This document shows, one piece after another, positions 52,901 through 62,441 of a stretch of 64,000 nt of DNA; the first letter of the stretch is position 1, and each line of letters opens with the position of its first letter. The DNA comes from Anodontia alba (Eukaryota; Mollusca; Bivalvia; Lucinida; Lucinidae): NCBI GenBank assembly GCA_964016985.1, contig OZ024827.1, positions 15,146,374-15,210,373 of the forward strand. The letters are read 5' to 3'. The notes beneath the pieces are model-generated. The model saw only the letters and a program-made list of their open reading frames with translations, did no database searches and was not told where the DNA came from. The translations under genes and the position numbers were made by a program.

Positions 52901-52949
52901 CCTAAGTGTTGGTACAGTCAAGAGCAAACAGTCTAGGCGCAGATCAATT

Positions 52950-53080
52950 GCTGCAGAATTAGGCTTGACATTTCATGTGATTCAGCTGTAAGTAGACAAT
53001 TCACAGAAAATGTCAAGCATAAAAAATGACATACTTTACAATGTTTAATTTCTGCTGTTGTTTTAACTGGCACTTTAATC
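52950..53080. mobile_element. B MITE, degenerate
   Basis: attaggcttgacatttcatg, tgattcagctgtaagtagac, aattcacagaaaatgtcaag, ttttaactggcactttaatc. Left end gone. Confidence 0.5.
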
Positions 53081-53081
53081 C

Positions 53082-53294
53082 TTAATGCTCCAAGGAAAAC
53101 TTGAAGCAGACGACATTCTAAATTTTATATTTTTTTTTTTTTTTTTTTTCAGAGAAAACAAGTCTAGACTTCTCATGTGAATCATCTGCCCAGCAGACGA
53201 TTCACATGAAAAGTCAAGACATGTTTTTTCTGAAAAATAAGAAAAAAATCAAATTGTTGTCTGCTGTAGTTGTGATTGGCGCTTTAAGGGTTAA
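53082..53294. mobile_element. B MITE
   Basis: TTAA|TGCTCCAAGGAAAACTTG to tgattggcgctttaaggg|TTAA; core tctagacttctcatgtgaat / gattcacatgaaaagtcaag; 22-base T tract in the left arm. Confidence 0.8.
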
Positions 53295-53487
53295 CACTAA
53301 ATAGCACTCTGGATAAAATTTTCAGCAGATGACATATTGAAATACTCTTTTCTCAGAAAACAGGATTTGGCTTGTCTCCTTTGGAGACATTTTTGCATGA
53401 AATGTCAAATATTATTTTCTGGTAAAAATGAGAAAAGTATCATCAATTTGTCATCTGCTGAATTTGCCAAGAGAGTGGTTAAGGTTA
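53295..53487. mobile_element. C MITE abutting B
   Basis: cactaaatagcactctggat to caagagagtggttaagg|TTAA. Core ggcttgtctcctttggagac|atttttgca. Confidence 0.7.
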
Positions 53488-53620
53488 AGATGAACAGACT
53501 TTATTGAACCTTACACCCAAATTCATGGAATACTGAAATAACAATGGAAGATACGGGACTCCAAGGCTACTCCATGGTGCGTAAACATTCATCAAATAAT
53601 GCATTTATGCCTGCTCAGTT

Positions 53621-53833
53621 TTAAACCTTTACCACTCTCTTGGAAAATACAGCAGACAACAGATTGGTGATATTCTTTTATATTTTGCAGAAAACAGGAT
53701 ATGCATTTCATGCAAATTTTCTCCACTGGAGACAAATTGCATAAAATGTCAAATCCTGTTTTCTGCAGAAAATAAGAAAAATACTTAATATTTCATCTGC
53801 TGAAAATTTTACCAAGAGTGCTAGCATCAATTT
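53621..53833. mobile_element. C MITE
   Basis: TTAA|ACCTTTACCACTCTCTTG to taccaagagtgctagcatca. Core catttcatgcaaattttctc / gagacaaattgcataaaatg. Confidence 0.75.
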
Positions 53834-54164
53834 ACCCATACCTGAGTGTGTAAGGCCTCAACTGAGTTTGTTCCGAATTACGAACCATTAAAACAACATT
53901 GTAATGAAAAGCAATAATGAAAAAATAAATTAATGTAGACATCACAATTCTCAGAATGTATGCTTGTATGCACAGTGACATCACAATAACACTTATAATA
54001 TGACATATTTATCATATTAACATACTTAAATATAATATTTGATTAATTTAAAATATACCGACTCTCTGACAATACTTATTTACTATTTACTAACAAATAA
54101 AATCACATTCAAAATGGACAGATGCTGCAACAATACAACAAGAATATGATGAGCAACGTGGAAA
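53834..54164. other. No feature seen
   Basis: AT-rich; no repeat or gene recognised. Confidence 0.4.
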
Positions 54165-54375
54165 AAAGGCCCTTATGCCATATGCGAACAGCTAAGATTC
54201 AGATGAGCATGTGCATCCATGCAATCTGATCTGGACATTCTCTGTTTGTCAACATACACATGTACTACAGTATCCTTTGATTCTATAAGCAGACAGTGAA
54301 GGTCCCAAATGCGCAGGCTAATCAGGGCCTCTGTTGTCCCCAATGGCGTAAGGCTCCTTTTCGTTTGTTGAACAT
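54165..54375. repeat. U repeat
   Basis: cccttatgccatatgcgaac, gattcagatgagcatgtgca, gcaatctgatctggacattc, agtatcctttgattctataa, gcagacagtgaaggtcccaa. Confidence 0.5.
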
Positions 54376-54650
54376 CGTATGATTTTATGTACAAAATCTA
54401 ATATCCATAGCACTAGATAAGAGATGAATCTGTTTCTTATTAATGAAAAAAAAAAAAATGTTGTACATGGTCAGTAATCAAATCTCATGTGTATGAAAAG
54501 TGGAAAAAAATAAGAACTTTTTTTTTTTTTTTTTTTAAATATCTGTCTTCTGATATTTTTACTCGCAATACTAAGCATTCACTTATAATACTCTTGGCAC
54601 AGTGCAAAATAAGGAGACAACTGAAAATTTAATATTTCTCTTATTATCTC

Positions 54651-54861
54651 CATAAACCTTATCACTGTCTTGGCTAATTCAGCAGACAACAAATTGATAA
54701 CATTTTTCTTATTTTTCCCAGAAAATGGGATTTGAAATTTCATGCAAATTGTTTCCATTGGAGACAATTTGCATGAAATGTCAGACCTGTTTTCTGGGAA
54801 AAATAAGAAAAATATTTCAAGATGTTGTCTGCTGAAAATTTTACCCAGAGTGCTAAGCAGG
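54651..54861. mobile_element. C MITE
   Basis: aaaccttatcactgtcttgg to tttacccagagtgctaagca. Core gaaatttcatgcaaattgtt|tcc and its complement nearly perfect. Its right end served as target for an S3 SINE. Confidence 0.8.
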
Positions 54862-54864
54862 TCT

Positions 54865-55106
54865 TTTTTTTTTTTTTTTTTTTTTGCGGAGCGGGGGTGG
54901 GGGGTTTACAGCCCTTTCAAGAATGTTTCACTTATATCAAGCCGATCGCTCGTCAGAGGTGGGCGAAAACTGGAGAACCCGGGGAAAAAACACCTGACCG
55001 TCTGTAAGCAGAACTTGGCTTTCTCACATATGACCAGAGAGAGGCTCGAGCCACAGCGGTGAGAAACCTAATGGATCAAGAGTCAGCTTTCTTATCCACT
55101 AGGCTA
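54865..55106 (-). mobile_element. S3 tRNA-derived SINE
   Basis: Flanks TAAGCAGGTCT (54854-54864) and TAAACAGGTCT (55107-55117), ten of eleven matching. On the minus strand: A-box-like tagcctagtggataagaaag, B-box-like ctcgagcctctctct region, body agccaagttctgcttacaga and ttctccagttttcgcccacc, then gaaagggctgtaaacccccc and a poly-A tail (T tract at 54864-54885). Body matches 58101-58257. Confidence 0.8.
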
Positions 55107-56241
55107 TAAACAGGTCTATACATTTCATTCAAATTAATCCATTTGGAATCAGTTTGTTGTTTAATGTTGCAATGTTGCAGTTGACAGTATTTCAGTTGTT
55201 CTAGGTTCATAGGAATTTCACTGGACAGGAGATGAATAGGCAGGTACATGCAACGTACCATAAAAATTCTAATTAACGCCCTGGGCGTTTATTAGAATCA
55301 TGGCCAGTCTGAGAGAAGGGGATGGGCGCTTATTGGAGGCTGCAGTTTCATGGGAATAGCAAGAGACCATATTTTCTCGGAAGTGCACCGCCATCTTCTC
55401 AACGAGGACTAGTTTTACGACCTCCTTGTCTCAAGTTCCTCCGTGTCCGGTAGAACTACCTATTATTGAATGACGTCATAGTATACCGGGTATCATGGAT
55501 TATAATCAATTGTTAACACTTAAAACGATGTATATACTCACATTGATCATGATAAATATGTTCATGGCTTTGAAATAAAACGCTACGATTTAACATGTTC
55601 TGTTTTCTTTTTATCAACCTTATAAATAGGTAGCTGATGCTCATGTTGAGATTACAGGGTGCAAACGCTCCCGATAATCCCACTTTTATGTGAGAAGGTT
55701 AGAAATGCATTGGACGGCATTACTTTTTTTTCTTATTTCTGCTCAAAAACATAAATTCTGGGCGAACGTTCTCCGGATCACCTGCAATCTACGTTTAGAG
55801 CAGAGACATGAAGGTAGAAATATGTCTCAACAGAAGGACAAGACGTTTTACAGTATCAAATACCGCGCACCACAAAGGGCACCAGACACTATTTAAATTC
55901 TTTGTTTATGTTTACTTATCGTCCATCATGTTTTTCGGCTTTTAAAAACTGGAAACGCAAATGGAAACAAATCAATAGAATTGCATGAGTAGGGCTTAGA
56001 AATAAAAGAGTCACAGAAAATGTCATCGGGTTTTCTCTCTTTTTTCTTCATTAATCACTCATTGTCTGTGGCATACGAGTCGTCTGTTTGCTCATCCTCC
56101 CCATTGGTGCCAAATTCAATTTAATTGTACTCGTTGATTGCAAGGATTACTCAACAATTTTATGGTCAATGAATTATTCAGGAAGTACGAAAGTGCCGCT
56201 GTTGTTTTCATTTAATTTTGGTCAGTCCCTGTTATAGTCGC

Positions 56242-56249
56242 TATAAAAA
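56242..56249 (+). promoter_or_regulatory. TATA-like box upstream of the HIRAN ORF
   Basis: ctataaaaag lies about 110 bp before the first ATG of the HIRAN frame and inside the transposon. Position and sequence fit a core promoter; there is no transcript evidence. Confidence 0.3.
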
Positions 56250-56355
56250 GCGTCCATCATTTCTCTTAGGTTTTATTGTCACCAGGAATTGGAATGACGA
56301 GTCTGGTTTTTTTTTTTGTTTTTTTTTTCCTTTAAGTTTTGAGGTACAATAATTA

Positions 56356-56763
56356 TTGATCGCCCCTCGTATGACCGGAAATAGTTTGGCGCTATCTTTT
56401 GATCTCATTGCGGCCTCGCTTCAAAAGAAATCTAACATGGCTGTGTGCATGCTCGTTTCAGTGAAGTCTGTTATCAAAGGATATCACGTGTATAGGGTAT
56501 CTTACCCATCGGGCACAGAACTTGTGTGTAATTTGGAGCCTGAGAATGAACATAGTGACAGCGCCATTATTGTGAAAAAAGGGAACATTACCGTTGGTCA
56601 TATTCCGGAAGGTCTGTGTCAGCCTCTGACACAGTTATTCCAGGACGGAAATATTGTGGACATTGACTGTGTTATAACCGGGGAACCACGATCAGCAGAA
56701 GAAGGAACATTTGTACAAGGTGGTGGGCTTGAAATTCCATGCACATACCTTTATTTGGGCTAA
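56356..56763 (+). CDS. HIRAN-like domain protein, transposon cargo
   Basis: A 135-residue intronless frame, the only one in the window that I recognise as a protein. Residues about 33-135 fit a stand-alone HIRAN-type domain: G-Y-H-V-Y at 42-46, E-P-E-N at 61-64 followed by H-S-D-S-A-I-I-V, V-G-H-I-P at 80-84, C-V-I-T-G at 105-109 and G-G-G-L-E-I-P-C at 122-129. In HLTF and Rad5 the HIRAN domain binds 3' ends of single-stranded DNA; many invertebrates also have short stand-alone versions, to which this seems closest (recalled, not searched). The start is uncertain: M1, M6 (56371) and M28 (56437) are possible, and M28 keeps the full domain. It has no signal peptide or membrane segment. Both ends of the host element lie outside it (about 1.1 kb left, 220 bp right). 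Its role is unknown; strand-end binding during transposition is a guess. Confidence 0.65.
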   Translation: MIAPRMTGNSLALSFDLIAASLQKKSNMAVCMLVSVKSVIKGYHVYRVSYPSGTELVCNLEPENEHSDSAIIVKKGNITVGHIPEGLCQPLTQLFQDGNIVDIDCVITGEPRSAEEGTFVQGGGLEIPCTYLYLG

Positions 56764-57068
56764 GAGAGAAAAAGGTTCACGTTCGTTCTGTGATAAAAAA
56801 ACAGATACGCAAACTGACCGCATAAGGTAGGATTTTTGCCTTTTGTCCCGCATTTGCCTGTAATGGGCGTTTAATACAGGCACCAACTTTCTCGGAAATG
56901 GACCAAAAATCAGCCATTTTTTTAGTTGAAATTGGGGGGATGGGCGTTTATTAGAGCATGGGCGTTAATTAGAATTTTTACGGTATGTTTTGGAGGAATT
57001 AAAAGAAAAATACCTCTATTTATTACAGTGTCTGAAGCTATGCTGTCTATCCATTATTAGTATGATAA

Positions 57069-57268
57069 CTAACCCTTACCATGCTGAATAAATTAGATGC
57101 TATGCCCACTTCTAATTTTCAGCCAGTCAGATTACTTGATCCAGGGCGTTGACACAAATTCACCTACTTAATGACAAACAGTGTAGATTGCGATCAGAAG
57201 CCAATCAATCTGGATCTACATTGTTTGCAAAGGCAGGGGATATCTTGATTCAGCAGGACAGGGGCTAA
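57069..57268. mobile_element. A MITE flanked by CTAA
   Basis: CTAA|CCCTTACCATGCTGAATA to ttcagcaggacagggg|CTAA. The target copies agree with each other but are not TTAA. The core tip is shortened (gatcagaagccaatcaatct). Confidence 0.8.
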
Positions 57269-57420
57269 TCTGTTTACAACAAATGACAATTACATGTTGA
57301 TAGTACTTAGCACTTCTACTAATTGTGTACACATGTTGCTTACATATGATTATGATGATGATGATTATGACATATATGTAGTCCACCTGGCCAGAGCATC
57401 AGATTTGCTGTGTATTTATA

Positions 57421-57630
57421 TTAACCTTTAATGTGCCAAGCAAATTTCCAGCAGATGAAATTCTCAGTTATTTATTATTTTTCAGAGTAAATAAGATTTG
57501 ACATTTCATGAGAATTTATCTACCTAGCAGATGATTCACATGAAATATGGTCTTACTTTCTCTGAAAAATAATAAAAAAAAATATCAAAATGTTGCCTTC
57601 TGCAGTTGTGACTGGTGCTTTAAGGGTTAA
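57421..57630. mobile_element. B MITE
   Basis: TTAA|CCTTTAATGTGCCAAGCA to tgactggtgctttaaggg|TTAA; core gatttgacatttcatgagaa / gattcacatgaaatatggtc. Confidence 0.8.
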
Positions 57631-57641
57631 CAGTCTCCTCA

Positions 57642-57697
57642 CTCACACAGACACGTGCATGCATGCACACACACATACACACAAACACACACACACA
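57642..57697. repeat. Interrupted CA microsatellite
   Basis: CA-rich with cacgtgcatgcatgca breaks; ends in ten bases of pure CA. Confidence 0.85.
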
Positions 57698-57741
57698 CTG
57701 CCTGTCATTGAGGTGGTTATAATTAGATGTCACCAAATATT

Positions 57742-57965
57742 TTAAACCTTAGCATGCTGGGAACAAAAATTCAGCAGACAACATTTTGTTCTTATTTTTC
57801 TCAGAAAATAGGATTTGACATTTCATGCAAATTATCTCCTAAGAAAATAGGATTTGATATTTCATGCAGATTGTCTCCTTAGAACACATTTGCATAAATG
57901 TCAGATCCTACTTTCTCTGGAAAATAAGAAAGATATTAATTAGCCATCTGCTGAATTTGCTGTGG
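57742..57965. mobile_element. C MITE with duplicated left arm
   Basis: TTAA|ACCTTAGCATGCTGGGAA at the left. The phrase gaaaataggatttgacattt|catgcaaattatctcct is repeated with changes before the single right arm. The right end is lost. Confidence 0.7.
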
Positions 57966-58100
57966 AAAAAAGAAAAATATCTGTATACTTGTCAAAACAT
58001 CAATAGAGCAGCAGCAGCAACAACAACAAAGAAGACTTGTTTGGTACCAGAGCTCTTTAGAACATTTTGTCTAGAACATTTTGTCTTTGACATTATGTCT

Positions 58101-58257
58101 GGGTCATATGTGGGAAAGCCAAGTTCTGCTTACGGATGGTCAGGTGGTTTTTCTCCGGGTTCTCCGGTTTTCGCCCACCTTCGATGAACGATCGGCTCGA
58201 TATAAGTGAAATATTCTTAAAAGGGCTGTAAAACCCAAATCAAAAAAAAAAAAAAAA
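58101..58257 (+). mobile_element. S3 SINE, 5'-truncated
   Basis: Perfect 14-bp flank TTGACATTATGTCT at 58087-58100 and 58258-58271. Body gggtcatatgtgggaaagcc to aaagggctgtaaaacccaaa and a poly-A tail of about 16. Head missing, as expected for incomplete reverse transcription. Confidence 0.85.
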
Positions 58258-58271
58258 TTGACATTATGTCT

Positions 58272-58460
58272 TTGTTTGGTTTGGAACTTAATGGTGCAGT
58301 CAACACATTAAGGTCATGTTGAGTCAGTCAGTTTACCTAACCACACTTTTACTGGGTAGGTTAAGTCCTCTAAGTGGATAACAAATACTTGTGCATATTC
58401 ATTTGCCAGAAACTGACAACTACCCTTCTTGCCTCTGACTGAGCCACTAAGACCTGCTCT
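58272..58460 (-). mobile_element. S1 SINE at the same target as the S3 copy
   Basis: ACATTATGTCT precedes (58261-58271) and follows it (58461-58471). On the minus strand the head is reduced to gcaggtcttagtggctcagt; much of the tRNA part and body start has been deleted, then gaagggtagttgtcagtttc to the caaac tail. Confidence 0.8.
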
Positions 58461-58569
58461 ACATTATGTCTAATCTGCAATGCATGGGCCTCTAACCTTC
58501 AGCTTCTTTTTTGACACTTGTCCCCTGAAACCTGTTCTGACAACAGCAAATGATTTTGCTCATTAAATA

Positions 58570-59077
58570 CCATAAAAATTTTAATTGTCACCCGCGCATT
58601 TATTAGAATCATTATCTTTCATAAAGAGGGGGTGGGCGTTTATTAGAGGCTATAGTATTTGATAACAGTTGGAAAAACTTCGAAATATTCAAGTATTCCT
58701 CCGATGACCGGCATATTTATATATGACGTGGTAGATATACAAGCATTACAACAGATTGTTAAATATAAACCAGCTTTACAAAAGACGTGTCAGCCTCTCT
58801 AGGACAATGGTTGTACCTGGCAGAGGACTAAAAATCCCATATTCATATCTTTTATTTGAGCCAAGAGAGAAAAAGGGACTTGTTTCTTCAGTTATTAAAC
58901 AGTAGTCAGAAACTAACTGCATGAGGTTTATAGCAATATTTTTTTCTAAATTGACTGATGGGTGTATATTAGAAGCTGGTATTTCCAAGAAAAATACAAA
59001 AAAAATCACTGATTATCAGGCCCAGATTGGGGGATGGGCATTTATTAGAGCATGGGCATTTATTAAAATTTTTATGG
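58570..59077. mobile_element. X-family transposon, internally deleted copy
   Basis: TA|CCATAAAAATTTTAATTGTC at the left; on the minus strand CCATAAAAATTTTAATAAAT at the right, followed by TA. Subterminal gggcgtttattagaggct and gggcatttattagagcatgg. Collinear with 55258-56983 but 508 bp long. Confidence 0.8.
58791..58862 (+). pseudogene. HIRAN gene remnant
   Basis: cagcctct is followed by sequence matching the last codons of the HIRAN frame (ggcagaggactaaaaatccc, atattcatatcttttatttg against ggtggtgggcttgaaattcc, atgcacatacctttatttgg), then aagagagaaaaagg shared downstream. Most of the domain is deleted, so it cannot make a HIRAN protein. Confidence 0.7.
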
Positions 59078-59151
59078 TATATGTATTGTATAAATAGATT
59101 GAAAGTTTTTTTTAGAATTGTTTGGGTTTGTTTTGTTTTTTTGTTTTTTAA

Positions 59152-59240
59152 TTTGTGAAAACATGTTGTGAATACTCATTAGAAGGTGCTTCTATCAAAT
59201 GAGTACCAGCATGTTTTCATGGAGAAATAAAAAAAATATA
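59152..59240. repeat. D palindrome
   Basis: gtgaaaacatgttgtgaata, ctcattagaaggtgcttcta and atgagtaccagcatgttttc with atggagaaat. Confidence 0.65.
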
Positions 59241-59277
59241 TCTCATAGGTCTAGATAAGGGAGGGTATCCGGTAAAT

Positions 59278-59392
59278 ATTTTTCTTATATCTCCATGAAA
59301 ACATATGTTGTGGGTACTCATTAGAAGCACCTCAGTGAGGTGCTTCTGATGAGTACCAACAACATATGTTTTTGTGGAAAAATAAGAAAAAT
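59278..59392. repeat. D palindrome, extended
   Basis: ttcttatatctccatgaaaa, catatgttgtgggtactcat, tagaagcacctcagtgaggt and the inverted arm to acatatgtttttgtggaaaa, ataagaaa. Within 40 bp of the previous D copy. Confidence 0.75.
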
Positions 59393-59442
59393 ATCAATAC
59401 TTTTGGATTTTAAAAAGTGCCTGAACTAGTGCTATGTATATA

Positions 59443-60238
59443 TAGACTGGAACTGCTTTATAAGTCTGTTCATTACAAGATGGTTTCAGATGTAAGAGGG
59501 TTTAAAGGGGGACCTCAAAAATGTTGTATCCAAACAGAGATGTATAGATTATATAGAAAAATGACCATTTATGGTCATTTTTCTATATATACTTTTTTAT
59601 ACCCTGCCACAAAATACACCCCCACACGATAGTGGCAGGGTATTATGTTTCACGTTGGACGTACGTGTGTCCACCTGTCCGTCATACGTACGTCCGTCGT
59701 ACATATGGCCGTCCATCCATATTTCGTTTCCAGATGATAACTTGAATAAACATCAATGTGATTTTCACCAAACTTGGTATGTGCATTGATATTGTGAAGA
59801 TCTGGTTTGGGATTGGTAATGGGCAATTTTAGTCAAATTTTGACAGAGTTTTCTGCCCCAGACATGCCCATATTTTTGTTTGCGGATGATAACTTGAGTA
59901 AACATCAATGGATTTTCACCAAACTTGGTATGTGCACTGATATTCACGAGATGTGGTTTGGGATTGCAAATGGGCAAATTTCGTCAAATTTTGACAGAGT
60001 TATCTGCCCGAAACATGCCCATATTTTCGTTTCCGGACGATAACTTGAGAAACTGTCAAGGGATTTTAACCAAACTTGGTACATTTATTGATATGAAGGA
60101 TATCTGGTTTGGGATTGCTAATCGCCAAATTTCGTCAATGTTTGACAGAGTTATCTGCCTGCGCAACACGATAATGGCTGGGTATTTTAGTTTAACATTT
60201 TTATTGTTTGGCTACAACACCATTGTTTAACTAACACG
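59443..60238. mobile_element. Q pogo-like MITE split by an R element
   Basis: TAgactggaactgctttata, ttcattacaagatggtttca, aaatgaccatttatggtcat|ttttcta at the left; attgtttggctacaacacca, ttgtttaactaacacggttt at the right, in the order of 2807-3057. Confidence 0.6.
59599..60186. mobile_element. R element (tandem core) inside Q
   Basis: 5' hairpin ATACCCTGCCAC / GTGGCAGGGTAT (59599-59643), then a GTCC/GTACGTCC tract. Three core units begin gataacttgaataaac at 59736, 59888 and 60039 (period about 151 bp) with ttcaccaaacttggtatgtg, ggtttgggattg and ttttgacagag. The 3' end gcgcaacacgataatggctg|ggtat mirrors part of the 5' hairpin. Confidence 0.7.
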
Positions 60239-60247
60239 GTTTTGCTT

Positions 60248-60430
60248 TGTGTAAGAGAGCCACCTTCGAGACTGACTTTAAAAAGTGTTTGATGTGGAAA
60301 AAGTTGTCTGTCTTATAAAAGTACATGTCGTAATTTTGCTAGCAAAATTACATGACATGTACCTTTATAAGACAACCACCTTTCCACATCAACCACTAAG
60401 GTCAGTTTCAAAGGTGGCTCTCTTACACAG
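60248..60430. mobile_element. Single palindromic MITE-like unit
   Basis: TGTGTAAGAGAGCCACCTTC at the left mirrored by gtggctctcttacacag at the right; inner arms ataaaagtacatgtcgtaat / attacatgacatgtaccttt around ttgctagcaa. No other copy in this window. Confidence 0.7.
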
Positions 60431-60584
60431 GTTCTACTGTAAATACTTAGGGTAAATACTGTACTATTACCTCAAATGTTATCTTATCTGGAGCTATGGT
60501 CTTTTATTTTAATCACATATGCATATAATAAATACACTGGATAATAAATAATTTACAATATGATAACATTTTTTTAATTTACCC

Positions 60585-60786
60585 TTAACCCTTAAAGTGC
60601 TAAGCAAAATTGTAGCAGACAACATTCTAATTTTTTTTTTGTTATTTTTCAGAGAAAATCAAACTTGGCAGATGATTCTCTTCAAATGTGAAGCCTTAGT
60701 TTCTCAAAAAAAAATGCAAAACTTAAAAAAAAATAAAATTATCAGAATACTGTTTACTGTGATTGTGATAAGCACTTTAAGGTTCA
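60585..60786. mobile_element. B MITE, left core arm deleted
   Basis: TTAA|CCCTTAAAGTGCTAAGCA to gataagcactttaagg|TTCA. Only aacttggcagatgattctct|tcaaatgtgaagcc remains of the core. Confidence 0.7.
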
Positions 60787-60985
60787 TTGTGCTCAGTTCA
60801 GACACTAGAGGATGATATTTTAGAATATTTGTCTTAGTTTTCCCAGCCAATAGGGCTTGACATTTTACATGAATATAGTCTTAGGACATGATTAGCATAA
60901 AATGTCAAACACTTTTTCTGGGAAAAATAAGAATTATATCATTCATTTGTCATCTGCTAGTTTGTCTTGAGTGTTCTAAGGGTCA
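60787..60985. mobile_element. C MITE, diverged
   Basis: gtcttagttttcccagccaa, tagggcttgacattttacat, gattagcataaaatgtcaaa, gagtgttctaagggtcaa. Directly follows B. Confidence 0.55.
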
Positions 60986-61001
60986 ACAGCAATTTAACAT
61001 T

Positions 61002-61202
61002 TTAACCCTTGCCCTGCTGAATAAATTAAGATGTCACACCCACTTCTAATTTCTCAGCCAATCAAATTACTTGATCCAGATTTTTTATGCAAATTCACAT
61101 ACTTAATGACAAACAGTGCAGATCCAGATGAGAAGCCACCTGATCTGGATCTACACTGTTTGCAAAGGCAGGGCATAGCTAGGCTCAGCAGGACTAGGGT
61201 TA
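61002..61202. mobile_element. A MITE
   Basis: TTAA|CCCTTGCCCTGCTGAATA to ctcagcaggactaggg|TTAG. Tip shortened to gatgagaagccacctgatct. Confidence 0.8.
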
Positions 61203-61254
61203 GCATTTTATCCCTTTTCATCATAACTCTGGACAAGAGGTATAAAAGATAAAT

Positions 61255-61345
61255 ATTTTTATTTCACCAAGAAATCCTGTTTTAATACTCACTGGAATTG
61301 CTTCACTGAAAAAATTCTAATAAGTACACACAAAATACATTTTTT
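61255..61345. repeat. D palindrome, degenerate
   Basis: tttaatactcactggaattg, cttcactgaaaaaattctaa|taagtacacacaa; weak. Confidence 0.4.
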
Positions 61346-61413
61346 TTTTTTAGTTTTTTTGGTTAAAAACAAATGTGTCTTGTCTAATAATAGAGCTCCA
61401 ACAGAGCTACAGC

Positions 61414-61598
61414 AAATGTCCAAAAATTACCAACACTTTATTCCATGCTTTATTTTGCTTAAAGTTTGCTTTTTATGCAGTTCCTTCTTAAAATTCTTAG
61501 TGGAGTGGCAAACAATGTAGACCTTGATCAGACAGGTCTGCATTGTTTGCAAATGCCATTTGGTCAGAAACTTTGGAGTATGAAATTTTAGGACATTT
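61414..61598. mobile_element. I MITE, second copy
   Basis: caaatgtccaaaaattacca to tgaaattttaggacattt, collinear with 593-790. Core ggcaaacaatgtagaccttg / caggtctgcattgtttgcaa. Confidence 0.65.
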
Positions 61599-61780
61599 AC
61601 CATAATTAGATTAATGATAGTCTCACAACAATTCAAAATGACAACATCCAAATTCACCGGGCAAGATTTATATCATAGTTTATAGTGTCTCTTAAATGCA
61701 AAGGCCTTGAAATACTGTCACATAATTTTCTGTGGACGTCACAACTGTTTCCTTACACCGACCATCTTGTAACATGTTCT

Positions 61781-62441
61781 CTATTTACCCTAAATATTGG
61801 AACAACTTAACACCTTACCATACTTGTCCTCCCTCAAATTTGAACAAGTCCATTGTACTATCTGTTGATGAGTGTAAAAATTGCTGGATGAGTGACAAGC
61901 AGTGTAGATCTTGATCAGAGACTGCATTCTGTGGCATCTGATCTAGGTCTACACTAGGGCTCGAGAAACTGAAAATTGCCAGTCTGTCCATTCATTTTTG
62001 GCCGTATTTACGGAGTGCCGAGTCATCTTCGGTCGCGTTTACAGGACTTGCTGAGCGAAGATTTCGGTATTTTCCGTAGCCATTGTCGAAGAATTTCCTT
62101 ATTGCAATTTCCAAACGCAGATACTGGTTTATTTATTAACATAACAAATGATATACCAACATTGATTACACTTGCTAAATTACCTGCACATAAGTACAGT
62201 GATTACAAATGGTATATAGCTCAATATTATCAGACACTGGCAATTTAATCTACTTTCATTTTCACAACAACCAAGCACCAATATTAGAAATCATGAATTT
62301 ATAGACCGATTTTGTTATGTCCTTTTGAAATGAAAATCTGTCCAGCGCTTCAAAAACCAGTCTCAAACCGGCATTTTCTCGAGCCCTGGTCAACACTGTT
62401 TGTTCAGGTCTGGCTGTCTGGTACTTAGTGTAAATACAGTA
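61781..62441. mobile_element. G MITE split by a hAT-like element
   Basis: ctatttaccctaaatattgg, ataccttaccatacttgtcc-like text, gagtgacaagcagtgtagat, ggcatctgatctaggtctac, then after the insert aacactgtttgttcaggtct and gtacttagtgtaaatacagt. Confidence 0.75.
61955..62388. mobile_element. hAT-like non-autonomous element (434 bp)
   Basis: Ends TAGGGCTCGAGAAA and TTTCTCGAGCCCTG are inverted. The 8-bp host site GTCTACAC (61947-61954) is repeated as GTCAACAC (62389-62396), and joining the flanks restores the G core phrase. CAGGG-type ends and 8-bp duplication are hAT hallmarks. A 90-codon plus-strand frame (61976-62248) covers most of it; I do not recognise the peptide and cannot say whether it is real. 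Confidence 0.8.

Larger units (their letters stand above)
55258..56983. mobile_element. DNA transposon carrying a HIRAN gene (X family, 1,726 bp)
   Basis: TA on each side; left end CCATAAAAATTCTAATTAAC-GCCC, right end (minus strand) CCGTAAAAATTCTAATTAAC-GCCC: 23 of 24 bases agree. Several subterminal copies of gggcgtttattaga occur near both ends (55284, 55325 as gggcgcttattgga, 56866, 56942), the layout expected of transposase-binding sites. A short E-like hairpin lies at 55720-55825. No transposase was recognised, so it is probably non-autonomous, moved in trans. TA duplication fits Tc1/mariner-like systems but other TA-targeting groups are possible. Confidence 0.8.

Noticed and set aside
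54742..55062. 106-codon frame with poly-F
   Set aside because: Spans a C MITE core and the poly-T tail of an S3 SINE.
61031..61252. 73-codon plus and 60-codon minus frames over the same stretch
   Set aside because: They are mirror readings of an A MITE hairpin; the same peptides recur at other A copies, for example near 5182 and 1358.
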